Source: Bacteroidota bacterium
GTDB taxonomy: Bacteria; Bacteroidota; Bacteroidia; Chitinophagales; Chitinophagaceae
DNA length: 64,000 bases
Direction: 5' to 3'
Assembly: GCA_013289015.1 (NCBI GenBank)
Contig: JABDAV010000002.1
Location: 1-64,000 of the forward strand
In this document: positions 50,003 through 60,814 of the stretch, in pieces
Position numbering within the stretch: position 1 is the first letter of the stretch
Layout of the letters: every line of letters starts with the position of its first letter
Notes under the pieces: generated by a model
Told to the model about the DNA's origin: nothing
Databases searched by the model: none
Seen by the model: the letters and a program-made list of their open reading frames with translations, nothing else
Program-made: the position numbers and the translations under genes

Positions 50003-51511
50003 ATGAACTTGTTCTCGCCAACTATATCCAAATTGGTAAGATTGCGGTATAGCCGCATTGAAGAATGGACAAACAATCCCATTACTGCACAGCGCGAAAT
50101 TTTGCAGGACCTTGTTACGCACGGGCAACATACAGCCTTTGGCAGAAAATATAATTTGCGAAGCCTGTTTACCATTAAAGCTTTTAAAGAAGCAGTTCCT
50201 ATTCATGAATACGATGATCTGAAACCTTGGATTGAAAAACTGATGAATGGAGAACAAAACCAGTTGTGGGATTCTCCTGTGAATTGGTTTGCAAAAAGCA
50301 GCGGCACCACAAGTGATAAAAGTAAGTTCATTCCTGTAACAGAAGAGAATTTGGAAGACTGCCATTTCCAGGCAGGTAAAGATGTGGTTACGTTGTATTA
50401 TCATTTTAATCCTGAAAGCAATTTACTTACAGGTAAAGGGTTGGTTATTGGCGGCAGCCACCAGGTTAGTCAGTTGAATGAAGAATTATTTTTTGGTGAT
50501 CTGAGCGCGGTATTAATGCAAAACATGCCTATGTGGGGTCATTGGATCCGCACGCCTGAACTTGCCATTGCATTATTAGATGAATGGGAAAAGAAAATTG
50601 AATCGCTTGCACAATCAACCATTATCGAAAATGTGACTTCTATATCCGGCGTTCCTACGTGGACGCAGGTTTTAATAAAACGTATTCTTGAAGTAACCGG
50701 CAAGAACAGCATGCAGGAGGTTTGGCCTAATCTTGAGCTGTATATGCATGGCGGTGTTTCGTTCGCACCCTATAAAGAAAATTTTAAAAAATTGCTGGGC
50801 CCGGATATCCGTTACATGGAAATGTATAATGCAAGTGAAGGTTTTTTTGCCGCACAGGATGATCTTGACCAGGAAGGCATGTTGTTGTTTTTAAGTCATG
50901 GCATCTTTTACGAATTTATGCCTGTTGAAGAATATGGTAAATCAAATCCCAAAACCATTGGTTTGAATAAAGTTGAACTCGGCAAACAATATGCATTGGT
51001 TATTTCAACCAACAGTGGTTTATGGAGATATTTGGTTGGTGATACAATTCAGTTCACCTCTTTATTTCCTTTCAGAATAAAAGTTACAGGAAGATTAAAG
51101 CATTTTATCAATGCCTTTGGCGAAGAAATAATTGTTGAAAATGCAGATGCAGCCATTGCAATTGCAAGCGAAAGAACAGGCGCCAATGTAAAGGATTATA
51201 CAGCAGCGCCAATTTACTTCAGCGAACAATCGAATGGCGCGCATGAATGGCTGATTGAGTTTGAAAAACATCCAGGAAATCTTGAACAATTTGTGTATGA
51301 GCTTGACTCATCATTAAAAAATTTAAACAGCGATTACGAAGCAAAACGTCATAAGAATATTGCTTTGCGCATGCCTGTTGTGCACGTATTAAAACAAGGC
51401 ATTTTTAATTTATGGCTGAAACAAAAAGGAAGGCTCGGCGGTCAACATAAAATTCCGCGATTAAGCAACGACAGAAAATATATCGATGAGATTCTTAAGC
51501 TGATGCGATAA
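50003..51511 (+). CDS. GH3 (auxin-responsive-promoter/acyl-amido synthetase) family protein
   Basis: FAKSSGTTSDKSKFIPVT, GGVSFAPYKENF, YNASEGFFAAQDD. Confidence 0.92.
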   Translation: MNLFSPTISKLVRLRYSRIEEWTNNPITAQREILQDLVTHGQHTAFGRKYNLRSLFTIKAFKEAVPIHEYDDLKPWIEKLMNGEQNQLWDSPVNWFAKSSGTTSDKSKFIPVTEENLEDCHFQAGKDVVTLYYHFNPESNLLTGKGLVIGGSHQVSQLNEELFFGDLSAVLMQNMPMWGHWIRTPELAIALLDEWEKKIESLAQSTIIENVTSISGVPTWTQVLIKRILEVTGKNSMQEVWPNLELYMHGGVSFAPYKENFKKLLGPDIRYMEMYNASEGFFAAQDDLDQEGMLLFLSHGIFYEFMPVEEYGKSNPKTIGLNKVELGKQYALVISTNSGLWRYLVGDTIQFTSLFPFRIKVTGRLKHFINAFGEEIIVENADAAIAIASERTGANVKDYTAAPIYFSEQSNGAHEWLIEFEKHPGNLEQFVYELDSSLKNLNSDYEAKRHKNIALRMPVVHVLKQGIFNLWLKQKGRLGGQHKIPRLSNDRKYIDEILKLMR

Positions 51512-51583
51512 ACAAAACTGCAAAAGCTTTCTTTAATAAATACAATAAAATTATTTTTGCCGCCATATCAAAAAAAGCTACTC

Positions 51584-52339
51584 ATGTCACTTCTAAAAGA
51601 TAAGGTTTGTATAGTAACCGGCGCTGCACGTGGAATTGGCGCTGCCATTGTAAAAAAATTTGCAGAGAACGAAGCAAATGTTGTGTTTACTTATGTGAGC
51701 GATTCAAGCGCCAATAAAGCTGCAGCGCTTGAAAACGAATTAAGCAATTTGGGTGTGAAAGTAAAAGCGTACAAAAGCAATGCTTCTGACTTTGCTCAAT
51801 GCGAAACACTCGTGAACGATGTGGTGAAAGAATTTGGAAAAGTAGATGTATGCGTGAATAATGCGGGCATTTCAAAAGATAACCTGCTGTTGCGTTTAAC
51901 CTCTGAACAATGGAGCCAGGTTATTGATGTAAACCTTAACAGTGTATACAACATGACCAAGCAGGTGATTCGCCCTATGATGAAAGCAAAATCCGGCAGC
52001 ATCATCAACATGAGTTCTATTATTGGCATTCGGGGCAATGCAGGGCAGTCAAGTTATGCAGCTTCGAAAGCAGGCATTATCGGGTTTACAAAATCTATCG
52101 CTATTGAATTAGGCAGCCGCAATATCAGGTGTAATGCAATTGCGCCTGGTTTTATTGAAACAGATATGACGCATTATTTAAAAGAAGGAACAACCGGTGA
52201 AACTTTTTTAAAAGATATTCCGCTTGGAAGATTCGGCAAAGCAGAAGAAGTTGCCAACCTTACTTTATTCCTTGCAAGTGATTTAAGCGCTTACATAACA
52301 GGAGAAATTATTAGCATCTGTGGTGGTTTAAGCATTTAA
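51584..52339 (+). CDS. fabG: 3-oxoacyl-ACP reductase
   Basis: KDKVCIVTGAARGIGAAIV, NNAGISKDNLLLRLTSEQW, SYAASKAGIIGFTKSIA. Confidence 0.95.
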   Translation: MSLLKDKVCIVTGAARGIGAAIVKKFAENEANVVFTYVSDSSANKAAALENELSNLGVKVKAYKSNASDFAQCETLVNDVVKEFGKVDVCVNNAGISKDNLLLRLTSEQWSQVIDVNLNSVYNMTKQVIRPMMKAKSGSIINMSSIIGIRGNAGQSSYAASKAGIIGFTKSIAIELGSRNIRCNAIAPGFIETDMTHYLKEGTTGETFLKDIPLGRFGKAEEVANLTLFLASDLSAYITGEIISICGGLSI

Positions 52340-52412
52340 TGATTGCCTTTTAATTGTTAAGTTTTTCTGCAGGTCATTGCTGTTTATAATTGTTTTCTTT
52401 ATTTGCAGCTTA

Positions 52413-52709
52413 ATGAAGTTGAAAAGAATAATAGCAGTTATTTGTTTAATCGTACTAAGTACGCAGGTTATTCCCCTGAGGCAAATAGGCGCTATGTTAT
52501 TCAACAACCAGCTAACTGAAGAAATAGCACATGCTTCAGATTTCGGCAAAAAATTATCAGAAGAAAAAGAACTGCATACTTATTATCCTTTTCTCAGCAC
52601 ACAGGTAAAAATACTTTCTGATATTAACAATCACAGCATGTACGCACATGTGCGACTGGTAAAACAACATGTTGCAGAAGTGCCCACGCCTCCTCCCAAT
52701 TTAGTGTAA
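52413..52709 (+). CDS. small hypothetical protein with N-terminal hydrophobic segment
   Basis: MKLKRIIAVICLIVLSTQVIPLRQIGAMLFNNQLTEE. Confidence 0.65.
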   Translation: MKLKRIIAVICLIVLSTQVIPLRQIGAMLFNNQLTEEIAHASDFGKKLSEEKELHTYYPFLSTQVKILSDINNHSMYAHVRLVKQHVAEVPTPPPNLV

Positions 52710-52737
52710 CATATAACGATTATTGCCTCAGGTAAGA

Positions 52738-52897
52738 CCTGTTTGAGTTATTTATTTTGGTTACCGGCAAATGAACTCCGGTTGAACTTCGTTGCGTCGC
52801 ATTACAGCCTGCCTTCGGGCTTGACCCGGAGGTCATCTGCATATCAATGTGCAGCTCCGGTCTTCTGTTCAAACAAGTATAACTAATTCAAACAGTT
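52738..52897. repeat. Structured intergenic element with multiple inverted repeats
   Basis: Outer CTGTTTGA/TCAAACAG; inner CCGGAGGTCATCTGCAT-ATCA-ATGTGCAGCTCCGG; AGCCTGCCTTCGGGCT. Confidence 0.6.
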
Positions 52898-52945
52898 TTT
52901 AACTCAGCAAAAGGGATAGTTATTATTTACACTAAATCTAAATAA

Positions 52946-54556
52946 ATGAAAAATATTTTTAAAAATATTGGTGCTGATCTTTCAGCATCAGTAGTAGTAT
53001 TTTTAGTGGCATTGCCTCTTTGTCTTGGTATTGCTTTGGGTTCCGGAGCACCATTATTTTCCGGGTTGATTGCCGGTATTGTAGGCGGCATTATAATAGG
53101 CAGTTTAAGTGGTTCGCAACTAAGTGTCAGCGGACCGGCTGCAGGGTTAACAGCTATTGTTGCTGCAGGTATTGTAAAAGTACCGGTGTTTGAAGCATTT
53201 CTACTTTCGGTTTTAATTGCGGGCATTATCCAGTTGATATTGGGGTTTATAAAAGCCGGTGTTTTTGGCGATTATATTCCAACGAATGTTATTAAAGGAA
53301 TGCTTTCTGCCATTGGTATCATTCTCATCTTAAAACAAATTCCGCATTTGTTGGGTTATGATGCAGACTTCGAAGGGGATTATGCATTTGCGCAGCATGA
53401 TGAACATAATACTTTCAGCGGAATATTCACGGCAATTTCAAGGATCACTCCCTTAGCAATCATCATTGGTTTTGTTTCATTAGGTATTCAAATCTTTTGG
53501 GATAAAGTATTGGTGAAAAAAGGAAAAGTCTTTAAAATAATTCCTGCTCCTCTTATTGTTGTTCTTGCTGGTGTTTCTCTCAACATGTTTTTATCAAACG
53601 GAAGCACTTTGCAATTGCGTAAAGAACAATTCGTAAATATTCCGGCAGCAGCAAATGTGAATGATTTCTTTTCATTTTTTATGCTGCCTGATTTCAGTTA
53701 TTTAAATATGCCGGAAGTTTGGATAACAGGAGTAACGATTGCCATCGTCGCTAGTCTTGAAACATTATTGAATATAGAAGCTTCTGATGAGCTGGATGTT
53801 TACAAACGTGTTACACCAAAAGACAGGGAACTAAAAGCACAAGGTATCGGCAATTTGATTTGCGGATTAATAGGAGGGTTGCCTGTAACTTCAGTAGTAG
53901 TAAGAACCTCGGCCAATATAAATGCAGGCGCAAAGACAAAAACATCAGCCATCATGCATGGCATATTGTTGTTGCTTGCAGTTGCTTTAATTCCATTTCT
54001 TATTAATTTAATTCCTTTATCAGCGTTGGCTGCAGTACTGATCTACACAGGCTATAAACTTGCAAAGCCATCATTGTTTAAAGAAATGTACAGCAATGGC
54101 CTGGAGCAGTTTATTCCTTTTGTTGTAACTATTGTTGCAATAATATTTACTGACCTTTTAATTGGAATTATTATTGGCATTGCCGTAGGTTTGTTTTTCA
54201 TATTACGCAGTAATTTTAAAACATCGTTTTTTGTTGTGCATGATGACACCAGGTATCTTTTTCGGTTAAGAAAAGATGTTTCTTTTTTAAATAAGCCGTT
54301 GCTAAAAAACAAGCTTGAAAGCGTACCTGAAAATTCTTCTGTGCTGATTGATATTTCAAAAGCGGATTTTATTGATAAGGATGTGATAGAAGTAATTAAT
54401 GATTTTCTTCAGCACGCACATCTTAAAAATATCAGAACAGAAATAAAGAAAAATAAAGGTAAAAACACGCACCGGCATATTTCAGAATCAGTATTACAAC
54501 AATCAGTAAAAACTTTTCATTATGAAACCATACGAGAAACTGTTATTGGAAAATAA
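52946..54556 (+). CDS. SulP family inorganic anion transporter
   Basis: SASVVVFLVALPLCLGIALGSGAPLFSGLIAGIVGG, GQLSVSGPAAGL-type core, C-terminal STAS-like. Confidence 0.95.
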   Translation: MKNIFKNIGADLSASVVVFLVALPLCLGIALGSGAPLFSGLIAGIVGGIIIGSLSGSQLSVSGPAAGLTAIVAAGIVKVPVFEAFLLSVLIAGIIQLILGFIKAGVFGDYIPTNVIKGMLSAIGIILILKQIPHLLGYDADFEGDYAFAQHDEHNTFSGIFTAISRITPLAIIIGFVSLGIQIFWDKVLVKKGKVFKIIPAPLIVVLAGVSLNMFLSNGSTLQLRKEQFVNIPAAANVNDFFSFFMLPDFSYLNMPEVWITGVTIAIVASLETLLNIEASDELDVYKRVTPKDRELKAQGIGNLICGLIGGLPVTSVVVRTSANINAGAKTKTSAIMHGILLLLAVALIPFLINLIPLSALAAVLIYTGYKLAKPSLFKEMYSNGLEQFIPFVVTIVAIIFTDLLIGIIIGIAVGLFFILRSNFKTSFFVVHDDTRYLFRLRKDVSFLNKPLLKNKLESVPENSSVLIDISKADFIDKDVIEVINDFLQHAHLKNIRTEIKKNKGKNTHRHISESVLQQSVKTFHYETIRETVIGK

Positions 54557-55157
54557 AGCCTGGGCACAGGAAATGGTGGAAAAAGACCCGGATTATTTTA
54601 ACCGGCTTGTACACCTGCAAACACCTGAATTTTTATGGATCGGCTGCAGCGACAGCCGCGTACCGGCTAATGAAATTACCGGTACGGAACCAGGAGAAAT
54701 TTTTGTGCATCGGAACATTGCGAACCTGGTTATACATACAGATGTAAACCTGTTAAGTGTATTGGATTACGCAGTGAATCATCTTAAAGTAAACCACGTA
54801 ATTGTTTGTGGTCACTATGGTTGTGGCGGTGTAAAAGCTGCTATGGGCAGGCACGATTACAACCAGGTTTTAAATATGTGGCTTCGTAATATTAAAGATG
54901 TATACCGGTTGTACCAGCAAGAGCTTGACGATGTGCCTGGTGAAGAAGAAAGAGCAGACAGGCTTGTGGAACTTAACGTAAAAGAACAGGTTTTAAAGCT
55001 TGCAAAAACATCCATTATTCAACGTGCATGGAAAACCAGGAATGCGCCCGTATTGCATGGTTGGGTGTATGGGTTAAAAGACGGATTAATAAAATCTCTT
55101 TTTGATATGCCACCGGGCTCAGATATTAACCCTATTTATGCATATGATGATCTTTAA
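54522..55157 (+). CDS. beta-class carbonic anhydrase
   Basis: WIGCSDSRVPANEITG, HVIVCGHYGCGGVKAAM. Confidence 0.96.
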   Translation: MKPYEKLLLENKAWAQEMVEKDPDYFNRLVHLQTPEFLWIGCSDSRVPANEITGTEPGEIFVHRNIANLVIHTDVNLLSVLDYAVNHLKVNHVIVCGHYGCGGVKAAMGRHDYNQVLNMWLRNIKDVYRLYQQELDDVPGEEERADRLVELNVKEQVLKLAKTSIIQRAWKTRNAPVLHGWVYGLKDGLIKSLFDMPPGSDINPIYAYDDL

Positions 55158-55159
55158 AT

Positions 55160-55193
55160 CAACAACGGCCTGAAACTTTTCAGGCCGTTGTTG
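55160..55193. terminator. Bidirectional terminator
   Basis: CAACAACGGCCTGAAACTTTTCAGGCCGTTGTTG. Confidence 0.85.
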
Positions 55194-55667
55194 TTACTTA
55201 TTATTTTCCTTGTTATATTTTTCTTCAGCTTCTTTTGCTTTTGCAAAATCAAGCACCACACCATTTATGCAATAACGAAGGCCGGTGGGTGGAGGACCAT
55301 CATCAAATACGTGTCCTAAATGTGAACCGCATCTGCCACACATGACTTCGGTACGACGCATTCCGTGGGCATTATCCTGTTCATAAATAATAGAACTCTT
55401 TGAGATAGGTTTATAAAAACTCGGCCAGCCGCAACCACTTTCAAATTTTGTATCGCTTTCAAACAGGGCATTACCGCAAACAGCACAATAATAAGTACCG
55501 ATCTCAGTCGACTCTTCATACTTGCTGCTCCATGGTCGTTCCGTTCCTTTTTCTCTTGCAATGCGATAAATTTCAGGCGAAAGTCTTTTCTTCCATTCCT
55601 CGTTGCTTACAACCACTTTGCCCGCTTCTGTATGTGAATAATCCGGATTATTTGAATTGTTTTCCAT
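55194..55667 (-). CDS. msrB: peptide-methionine (R)-S-oxide reductase
   Basis: YYCAVCGNALFESDTKFESGCGWPSF, RTEVMCGRCGSHLGHVFDDGPPPTGLRYCIN. Confidence 0.97.
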   Translation of the reverse strand: MENNSNNPDYSHTEAGKVVVSNEEWKKRLSPEIYRIAREKGTERPWSSKYEESTEIGTYYCAVCGNALFESDTKFESGCGWPSFYKPISKSSIIYEQDNAHGMRRTEVMCGRCGSHLGHVFDDGPPPTGLRYCINGVVLDFAKAKEAEEKYNKENNK

Positions 55668-55855
55668 TGAGATTTTTTTGAGTTGCTGTTACAAGATAAG
55701 AATAAAAATCGATAGAAATACTACACACAAAAATCTTAAACTGTTCATAATTCCAATATCAAATACGAAACCGTTTAGTGCACAGATTGCTTTTTGTATA
55801 TGTAACTTGTTAATGTTTAAGCATCAGCCGTTATATTTGCGATTAACGCAAGCAA

Positions 55856-56434
55856 ATGTTTAATATCATCTTATTTGGCCCGCCGGGCAGTGGAAAAGGT
55901 ACTCAAAGTCAGAAACTCATAGAAAAGTACGGATTGAAGCATCTTTCAACCGGCGATTTGTTGCGCAGCGAAATAGCACAGCAAACTCCGCTTGGTATCG
56001 AAGCAAAAAATTTTATGGATAAAGGTCAATTGGTGCCGGATGAAGTAGTGATTGGAATGATAAGTACAGCTTTAGACACAAACCCTGAAGCAGCTGGTTT
56101 TTTGTTCGATGGCTTTCCGCGCACTGCCGCACAGGCAGAAGCGTTGGATAAATTATTGCAACTTAAAAAAACATCTATCGCGGTTATGCTTGCTTTGGAT
56201 GTTTCTGAGGAAGAATTGATAAAACGGTTATTAAACCGCGGCCAAAGCAGCGGACGTTCAGATGATATTAATGAAGCTGTTATCCGCAGCCGGATTGAAG
56301 AGTATGAAAACAAAACGAAAGCTGTTGCCGACTACTATAATAGTTTTAATAAAGTGTTTCATATAAAGGGAGAAGGTACTGTAGAAGAGATTTTTGAATC
56401 GCTTTGTACCGAAATAGATAGACGGACGGCATAG
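55856..56434 (+). CDS. adk: adenylate kinase
   Basis: IILFGPPGSGKGTQSQKLIEKYGLKHLSTGDLLR, FLFDGFPRT. Confidence 0.97.
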   Translation: MFNIILFGPPGSGKGTQSQKLIEKYGLKHLSTGDLLRSEIAQQTPLGIEAKNFMDKGQLVPDEVVIGMISTALDTNPEAAGFLFDGFPRTAAQAEALDKLLQLKKTSIAVMLALDVSEEELIKRLLNRGQSSGRSDDINEAVIRSRIEEYENKTKAVADYYNSFNKVFHIKGEGTVEEIFESLCTEIDRRTA

Positions 56435-56825
56435 AACTTTAATTAATATAAACCTTAAAAGAGCTTGTATTCACGAACCTGGTATAAGCTTTTTAGGACT
56501 AGACAGACCCTGTCTCCTTGCACTCTACTCCCTGTTTACTCCCAGTCTGCTCCATACCTGAAGGCTATTAACTGCGTTCCTCCTCGTTTTTGGTATGTAT
56601 AAATAAGGGAAAAAGGATAATCAAAGAATTAATGACCTTAGTTCAGAATATACAATTGTTTTCATTGAAACAGATACTGAGCTGATTATTTGTGAATTTA
56701 TTTCATCTAAACTTATCTATAGGTAAACAATTTTTATTGCTTTTTCCAAAAGTAAATCTTCCTTCCCAAACTTCCTTACCATCTCCCTCCTAAACTTTAT
56801 CTTTGCGCTCCTTTTTACGTGAGTT

Positions 56826-58265
56826 ATGTTTAATAAAAGAACCAGGATAAAAGAATTGTTGCAGGTTGATGCTGCAAGCCAGGAAGTAACTGTAATGGGT
56901 TGGATACGTACATTCCGCAACAACCAGTTCATCGCTTTAAACGACGGAAGCTGCAATCAGAATTTGCAGGTAGTTGCTGCTTTAGGTTTGTTGAATGATG
57001 AAACAATGAAACGCATAACAACCGGCGCTTCCTTAAAAGTTATTGGCGAACTGGTGCCAAGTTTGGGCAAAGGCCAAAAGGTTGAATTAAAAGCAACATC
57101 AATTGAAATTTTAGGCGATTGTGATACGGAAAAATATCCGTTACAATTAAAGAACAGGCCAGGTCTTGAATATTTAAGAGAGATCGCGCATTTGCGTTTT
57201 CGTACCAATACATTTGGTGCCGTTTTCCGTATACGCCATTCTCTCGCATTTGCTATACATAAATTTTTTAATGATAAAGGCTTTGTGTATTTACACACTC
57301 CCGTAATCACAGCAAGCGATGCGGAAGGCGCAGGCGAAATGTTTCGTGTAACAACTTTGCCGTTTGATAATCCACCTCGTACCGAAGATGGTCACATCAA
57401 CTTTAAAGAAGATTTTTTTGGTAAGAGCACCAATCTTACGGTAAGCGGTCAATTGGAAGGTGAGCTGGCGGCAATGGCATTCAGTGATATTTATACATTC
57501 GGACCAACCTTCCGTGCTGAAAATTCAAATACTACAAGGCACCTGGCTGAGTTCTGGATGATCGAGCCTGAAATGGCATTTTATGATATTGAAGACAATA
57601 TGAATCTTGCGGAAGAATTTATCAAATACATTATAAGGTATGCGATGGATAACAACCGTGAAGACCTTGAATTTCTTGCACAACGTTTGGCGGAAGAAGA
57701 AAAACAATTGCCTCAGGATAAACGCGGTGAATTAGGCCTGATCGAAAAACTGGAGTTTGTATTAAATAACGCTTTCGAACGAATTACCTATACTGAAGCA
57801 ATAGATATTTTATTAAACAGCCCTGCCTATAAAAAGAAGAAGTTTCAGTACGAAGTAAAATGGGGCATTGATCTGCAAAGTGAGCACGAACGTTATCTTG
57901 TAGAGAAACATTTTAGAAAACCTGTGATCGTTACCGGATATCCTGCAGTTATCAAAGCATTTTATATGCGCATAAATGAAGATGGTAAAACGGTTGCCGC
58001 TATGGATATTCTTGCGCCCGGCATTGGCGAGATCGTCGGCGGTTCACAGCGTGAAGAAAGACTGGAAAGACTTATCGCACGTATGCAGGAAATGCATGTT
58101 CCGGTTGAAGAAATGCAATGGTATCTGGATACACGCCGCTTTGGTTCTGTGCCGCATGCCGGCTTTGGTTTAGGCTTTGAGCGCATGGTACAGTTTGTAA
58201 CCGGAATGACAAACATCCGCGATGTAATTCCTTTTGCAAGAACGCCGAAGAACTGCGAGTTCTAA
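56826..58265 (+). CDS. asnS: asparaginyl-tRNA synthetase
   Basis: [70 protein letters not shown]. Confidence 0.96.
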   Translation: MFNKRTRIKELLQVDAASQEVTVMGWIRTFRNNQFIALNDGSCNQNLQVVAALGLLNDETMKRITTGASLKVIGELVPSLGKGQKVELKATSIEILGDCDTEKYPLQLKNRPGLEYLREIAHLRFRTNTFGAVFRIRHSLAFAIHKFFNDKGFVYLHTPVITASDAEGAGEMFRVTTLPFDNPPRTEDGHINFKEDFFGKSTNLTVSGQLEGELAAMAFSDIYTFGPTFRAENSNTTRHLAEFWMIEPEMAFYDIEDNMNLAEEFIKYIIRYAMDNNREDLEFLAQRLAEEEKQLPQDKRGELGLIEKLEFVLNNAFERITYTEAIDILLNSPAYKKKKFQYEVKWGIDLQSEHERYLVEKHFRKPVIVTGYPAVIKAFYMRINEDGKTVAAMDILAPGIGEIVGGSQREERLERLIARMQEMHVPVEEMQWYLDTRRFGSVPHAGFGLGFERMVQFVTGMTNIRDVIPFARTPKNCEF

Positions 58266-58401
58266 TTATACCTTCAGGCGTTGATTTTTACTGCTGAATG
58301 AAAAGATAGGAAAGGTCTTTTTAAAACATAGAACAGCTTCAGTATTTTTACTGAACAGCATTTATGTAATGACGCATGTCTTGATAAGTTATTAAATACC
58401 G

Positions 58402-60639
58402 ATGAAGAAATATTTAGCAGGTTTCTTTTATTCATTTTCCGTTCAATTGGTTTTGCTGCATTTTCGCAGGTACCAGGTTCTGCTGCTGTTCTGGATCATT
58501 CTTTTTGCTACAATCAGCGGCCACTTTTTAAAACCGTATGGTGCCGATTCTTTAATGCTTGCTCCGGAATATTTAGGGCATGTAAGTGCCTTAAGTACGG
58601 CATTTGTGGGATTTGCAATGGGTGCTTTTATAATGAGCTGGAATATAACCACCTTCATTTTGCATAGCCGGCATATAAAGTTCCTGGCAACAACCGCCCA
58701 GCCTTTTTTAAAGTATTGCATCAATAATGCGGTCATCCCGGTTATTTTTTTATTGAGCTACCTTTTCTTCGCAATAAGTTATCAGCGCGTAGAAGAATTA
58801 TCATCTTCGATGGAAATACTTTCTCTTGTCGGAGGATTTTTCGGAGGATTTATTTTATCACTTGCCATTGCTTTCGGATATTTTTTCGGTACAGATAAAA
58901 AGATCTACCGCAAAATGGTAACGGATTTTACTACTGCGAATGAAAAATATGAACGCGCTTCCAGGATGATCAAAAATTCAAAGATTGAAAAAGGAGAAAT
59001 GCGCATTGATTGGTTCTTAAGCGCAACATTTGGTTTGCGAAGGCCAAGAAACACCAAACATTACAGCCAGGAGTTCTTGAATTCCATATTTAAACGCCAT
59101 CACGTTGCTGCTGTAAAAGCAGTTTTTATAGCATTGATAGCATTGATTTTGATCGGGCTTTTTACAGAGAACCGTTATTGCCAGATTCCTGCGGGGGCCA
59201 GTATTACTTTATTTTTTACGATCCTGATCGCGGTCGCAGGAGCGCTTTCGCTTTTTTTAGGTAACTGGAGTGTCCCTGTAGTTTTGGGTATTTATTTACT
59301 GGTGAATTGGATGTACCAGCAACATTGGATAGACCCGCGGAATAAAGCGTATGGTCTGGATTATACTTCCGGCAGATCAAGGCCCGAGTATAACAAGGCG
59401 GCGCTTTCAGATCTTATGAACAAAGCAGATGTTGCAAAAGACAGCCTGGAGTTTATTTCTATACTCAATAACTGGAAAACAAGGCAGTATCAGCAAAAAC
59501 CCGTGTTATTTCTTGTAGATGTAAGCGGGGGCGGTAACCGCAGTGCGGCTTTTACAATGAATGTTTTAACAAAGCTTGACACGCTTACACAAGGCAGGTT
59601 CTTTTCGCAGTGTGCTTTAATATCAGGAGCTTCCGGAGGAATGATCGGCGCTGCTTATTTCAGAGAATTATACCTTGAAAAGCAGCAGGGCAAAATCACT
59701 TCCCTTCAGCAAAAACAGTACATCGATAATATTTGTAAAGATCTGCTAAACCCGGTTTTTTCGTCCCTTGTAGCAAGAGACATGATCGGTCCGATAAGCC
59801 AGTTTGAATATAGCGGCAATTCATACATTCGTGACAGGGGCTATTCTTTCGAACAGAAACTGAACGCTAATACAAAAGGAGTTTTAAATAAAAAGCTTAC
59901 AGATTACAGCCTGCCTGAGCATAAGGCTGTTATTCCTTCAATGATATTCAATACAGCTATTACAAGAGACGGAAGAAAGATGTTTATAGCCACCCACCCT
60001 GTAAGGTTTATGATGCAGGGAAAGAGTACTCCGAATAACCTGACCCATTACGATATTGACGGATTAGATTATCAATCTTTTTTTGCAAACCTGGATGCCC
60101 TGAATCTTTCTTTTCTTACAACATTGCGAATGAACGCCACTTTTCCCTTTGTACTGCCTAACGTTGAAATGCCCGCAAACCCTGAATTTGATGTTATGGA
60201 TGGTGGCTTCCGCGATAATTTTGGTAACGAAACCTGCCTTCGCTTTATTTCTTACTTTAAAGACTGGCTGCAACAAAATACTTCCAAAGTAATTATTGTT
60301 GAATTACGCGACAGGCCTAATGGGGATTGGTCGAGGCCATATGAAGTAAATTCTATTATGGGCCTTATCACTAAACCAATGTTCCTGCTTCAGAATAATT
60401 GGATTGACCTGCAGGATTACTATGAAAATGATCAGGTTAATTATATGTTGAATGCTTATGGCCCCGATCTCCTGAAAACAACTTTCAGCTATGAGTCTGC
60501 GCCGAATACCACTTCAGCCTCTTTAAGCTTTCATCTGACCGCTGTGGAAAAGAAAGGAATAGCCAACTCACTGAACAATGAGGTAAACAAAAAAACTTTC
60601 CAGGTAATTAAAGCGTTTTCATTAGGCAACCGTCCATAA
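58402..60639 (+). CDS. patatin-like phospholipase domain protein with N-terminal multi-TM region
   Basis: VSGGGNRSAAFTMNVL oxyanion-type loop, ISGASGGMIGAAYF GxSxG, MDGGFRDNFG. Confidence 0.8.
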   Translation: MKKYLAGFFYSFSVQLVLLHFRRYQVLLLFWIILFATISGHFLKPYGADSLMLAPEYLGHVSALSTAFVGFAMGAFIMSWNITTFILHSRHIKFLATTAQPFLKYCINNAVIPVIFLLSYLFFAISYQRVEELSSSMEILSLVGGFFGGFILSLAIAFGYFFGTDKKIYRKMVTDFTTANEKYERASRMIKNSKIEKGEMRIDWFLSATFGLRRPRNTKHYSQEFLNSIFKRHHVAAVKAVFIALIALILIGLFTENRYCQIPAGASITLFFTILIAVAGALSLFLGNWSVPVVLGIYLLVNWMYQQHWIDPRNKAYGLDYTSGRSRPEYNKAALSDLMNKADVAKDSLEFISILNNWKTRQYQQKPVLFLVDVSGGGNRSAAFTMNVLTKLDTLTQGRFFSQCALISGASGGMIGAAYFRELYLEKQQGKITSLQQKQYIDNICKDLLNPVFSSLVARDMIGPISQFEYSGNSYIRDRGYSFEQKLNANTKGVLNKKLTDYSLPEHKAVIPSMIFNTAITRDGRKMFIATHPVRFMMQGKSTPNNLTHYDIDGLDYQSFFANLDALNLSFLTTLRMNATFPFVLPNVEMPANPEFDVMDGGFRDNFGNETCLRFISYFKDWLQQNTSKVIIVELRDRPNGDWSRPYEVNSIMGLITKPMFLLQNNWIDLQDYYENDQVNYMLNAYGPDLLKTTFSYESAPNTTSASLSFHLTAVEKKGIANSLNNEVNKKTFQVIKAFSLGNRP

Positions 60640-60814
60640 AATCCATAAGGGTTTTAACTGCATCTTTAAGGTTTCTACTCAGAATCTTCTTTGGCCCATC
60701 AAGAAATATAACCGTTCATCCTAATTCTCTGTAAGTAGCTTATTCTTATTTGATTGATTTTCAGTATATAATACAATAACTATTAATCAGCAAAGTTGAT
60801 TACTTTAAAAAACT

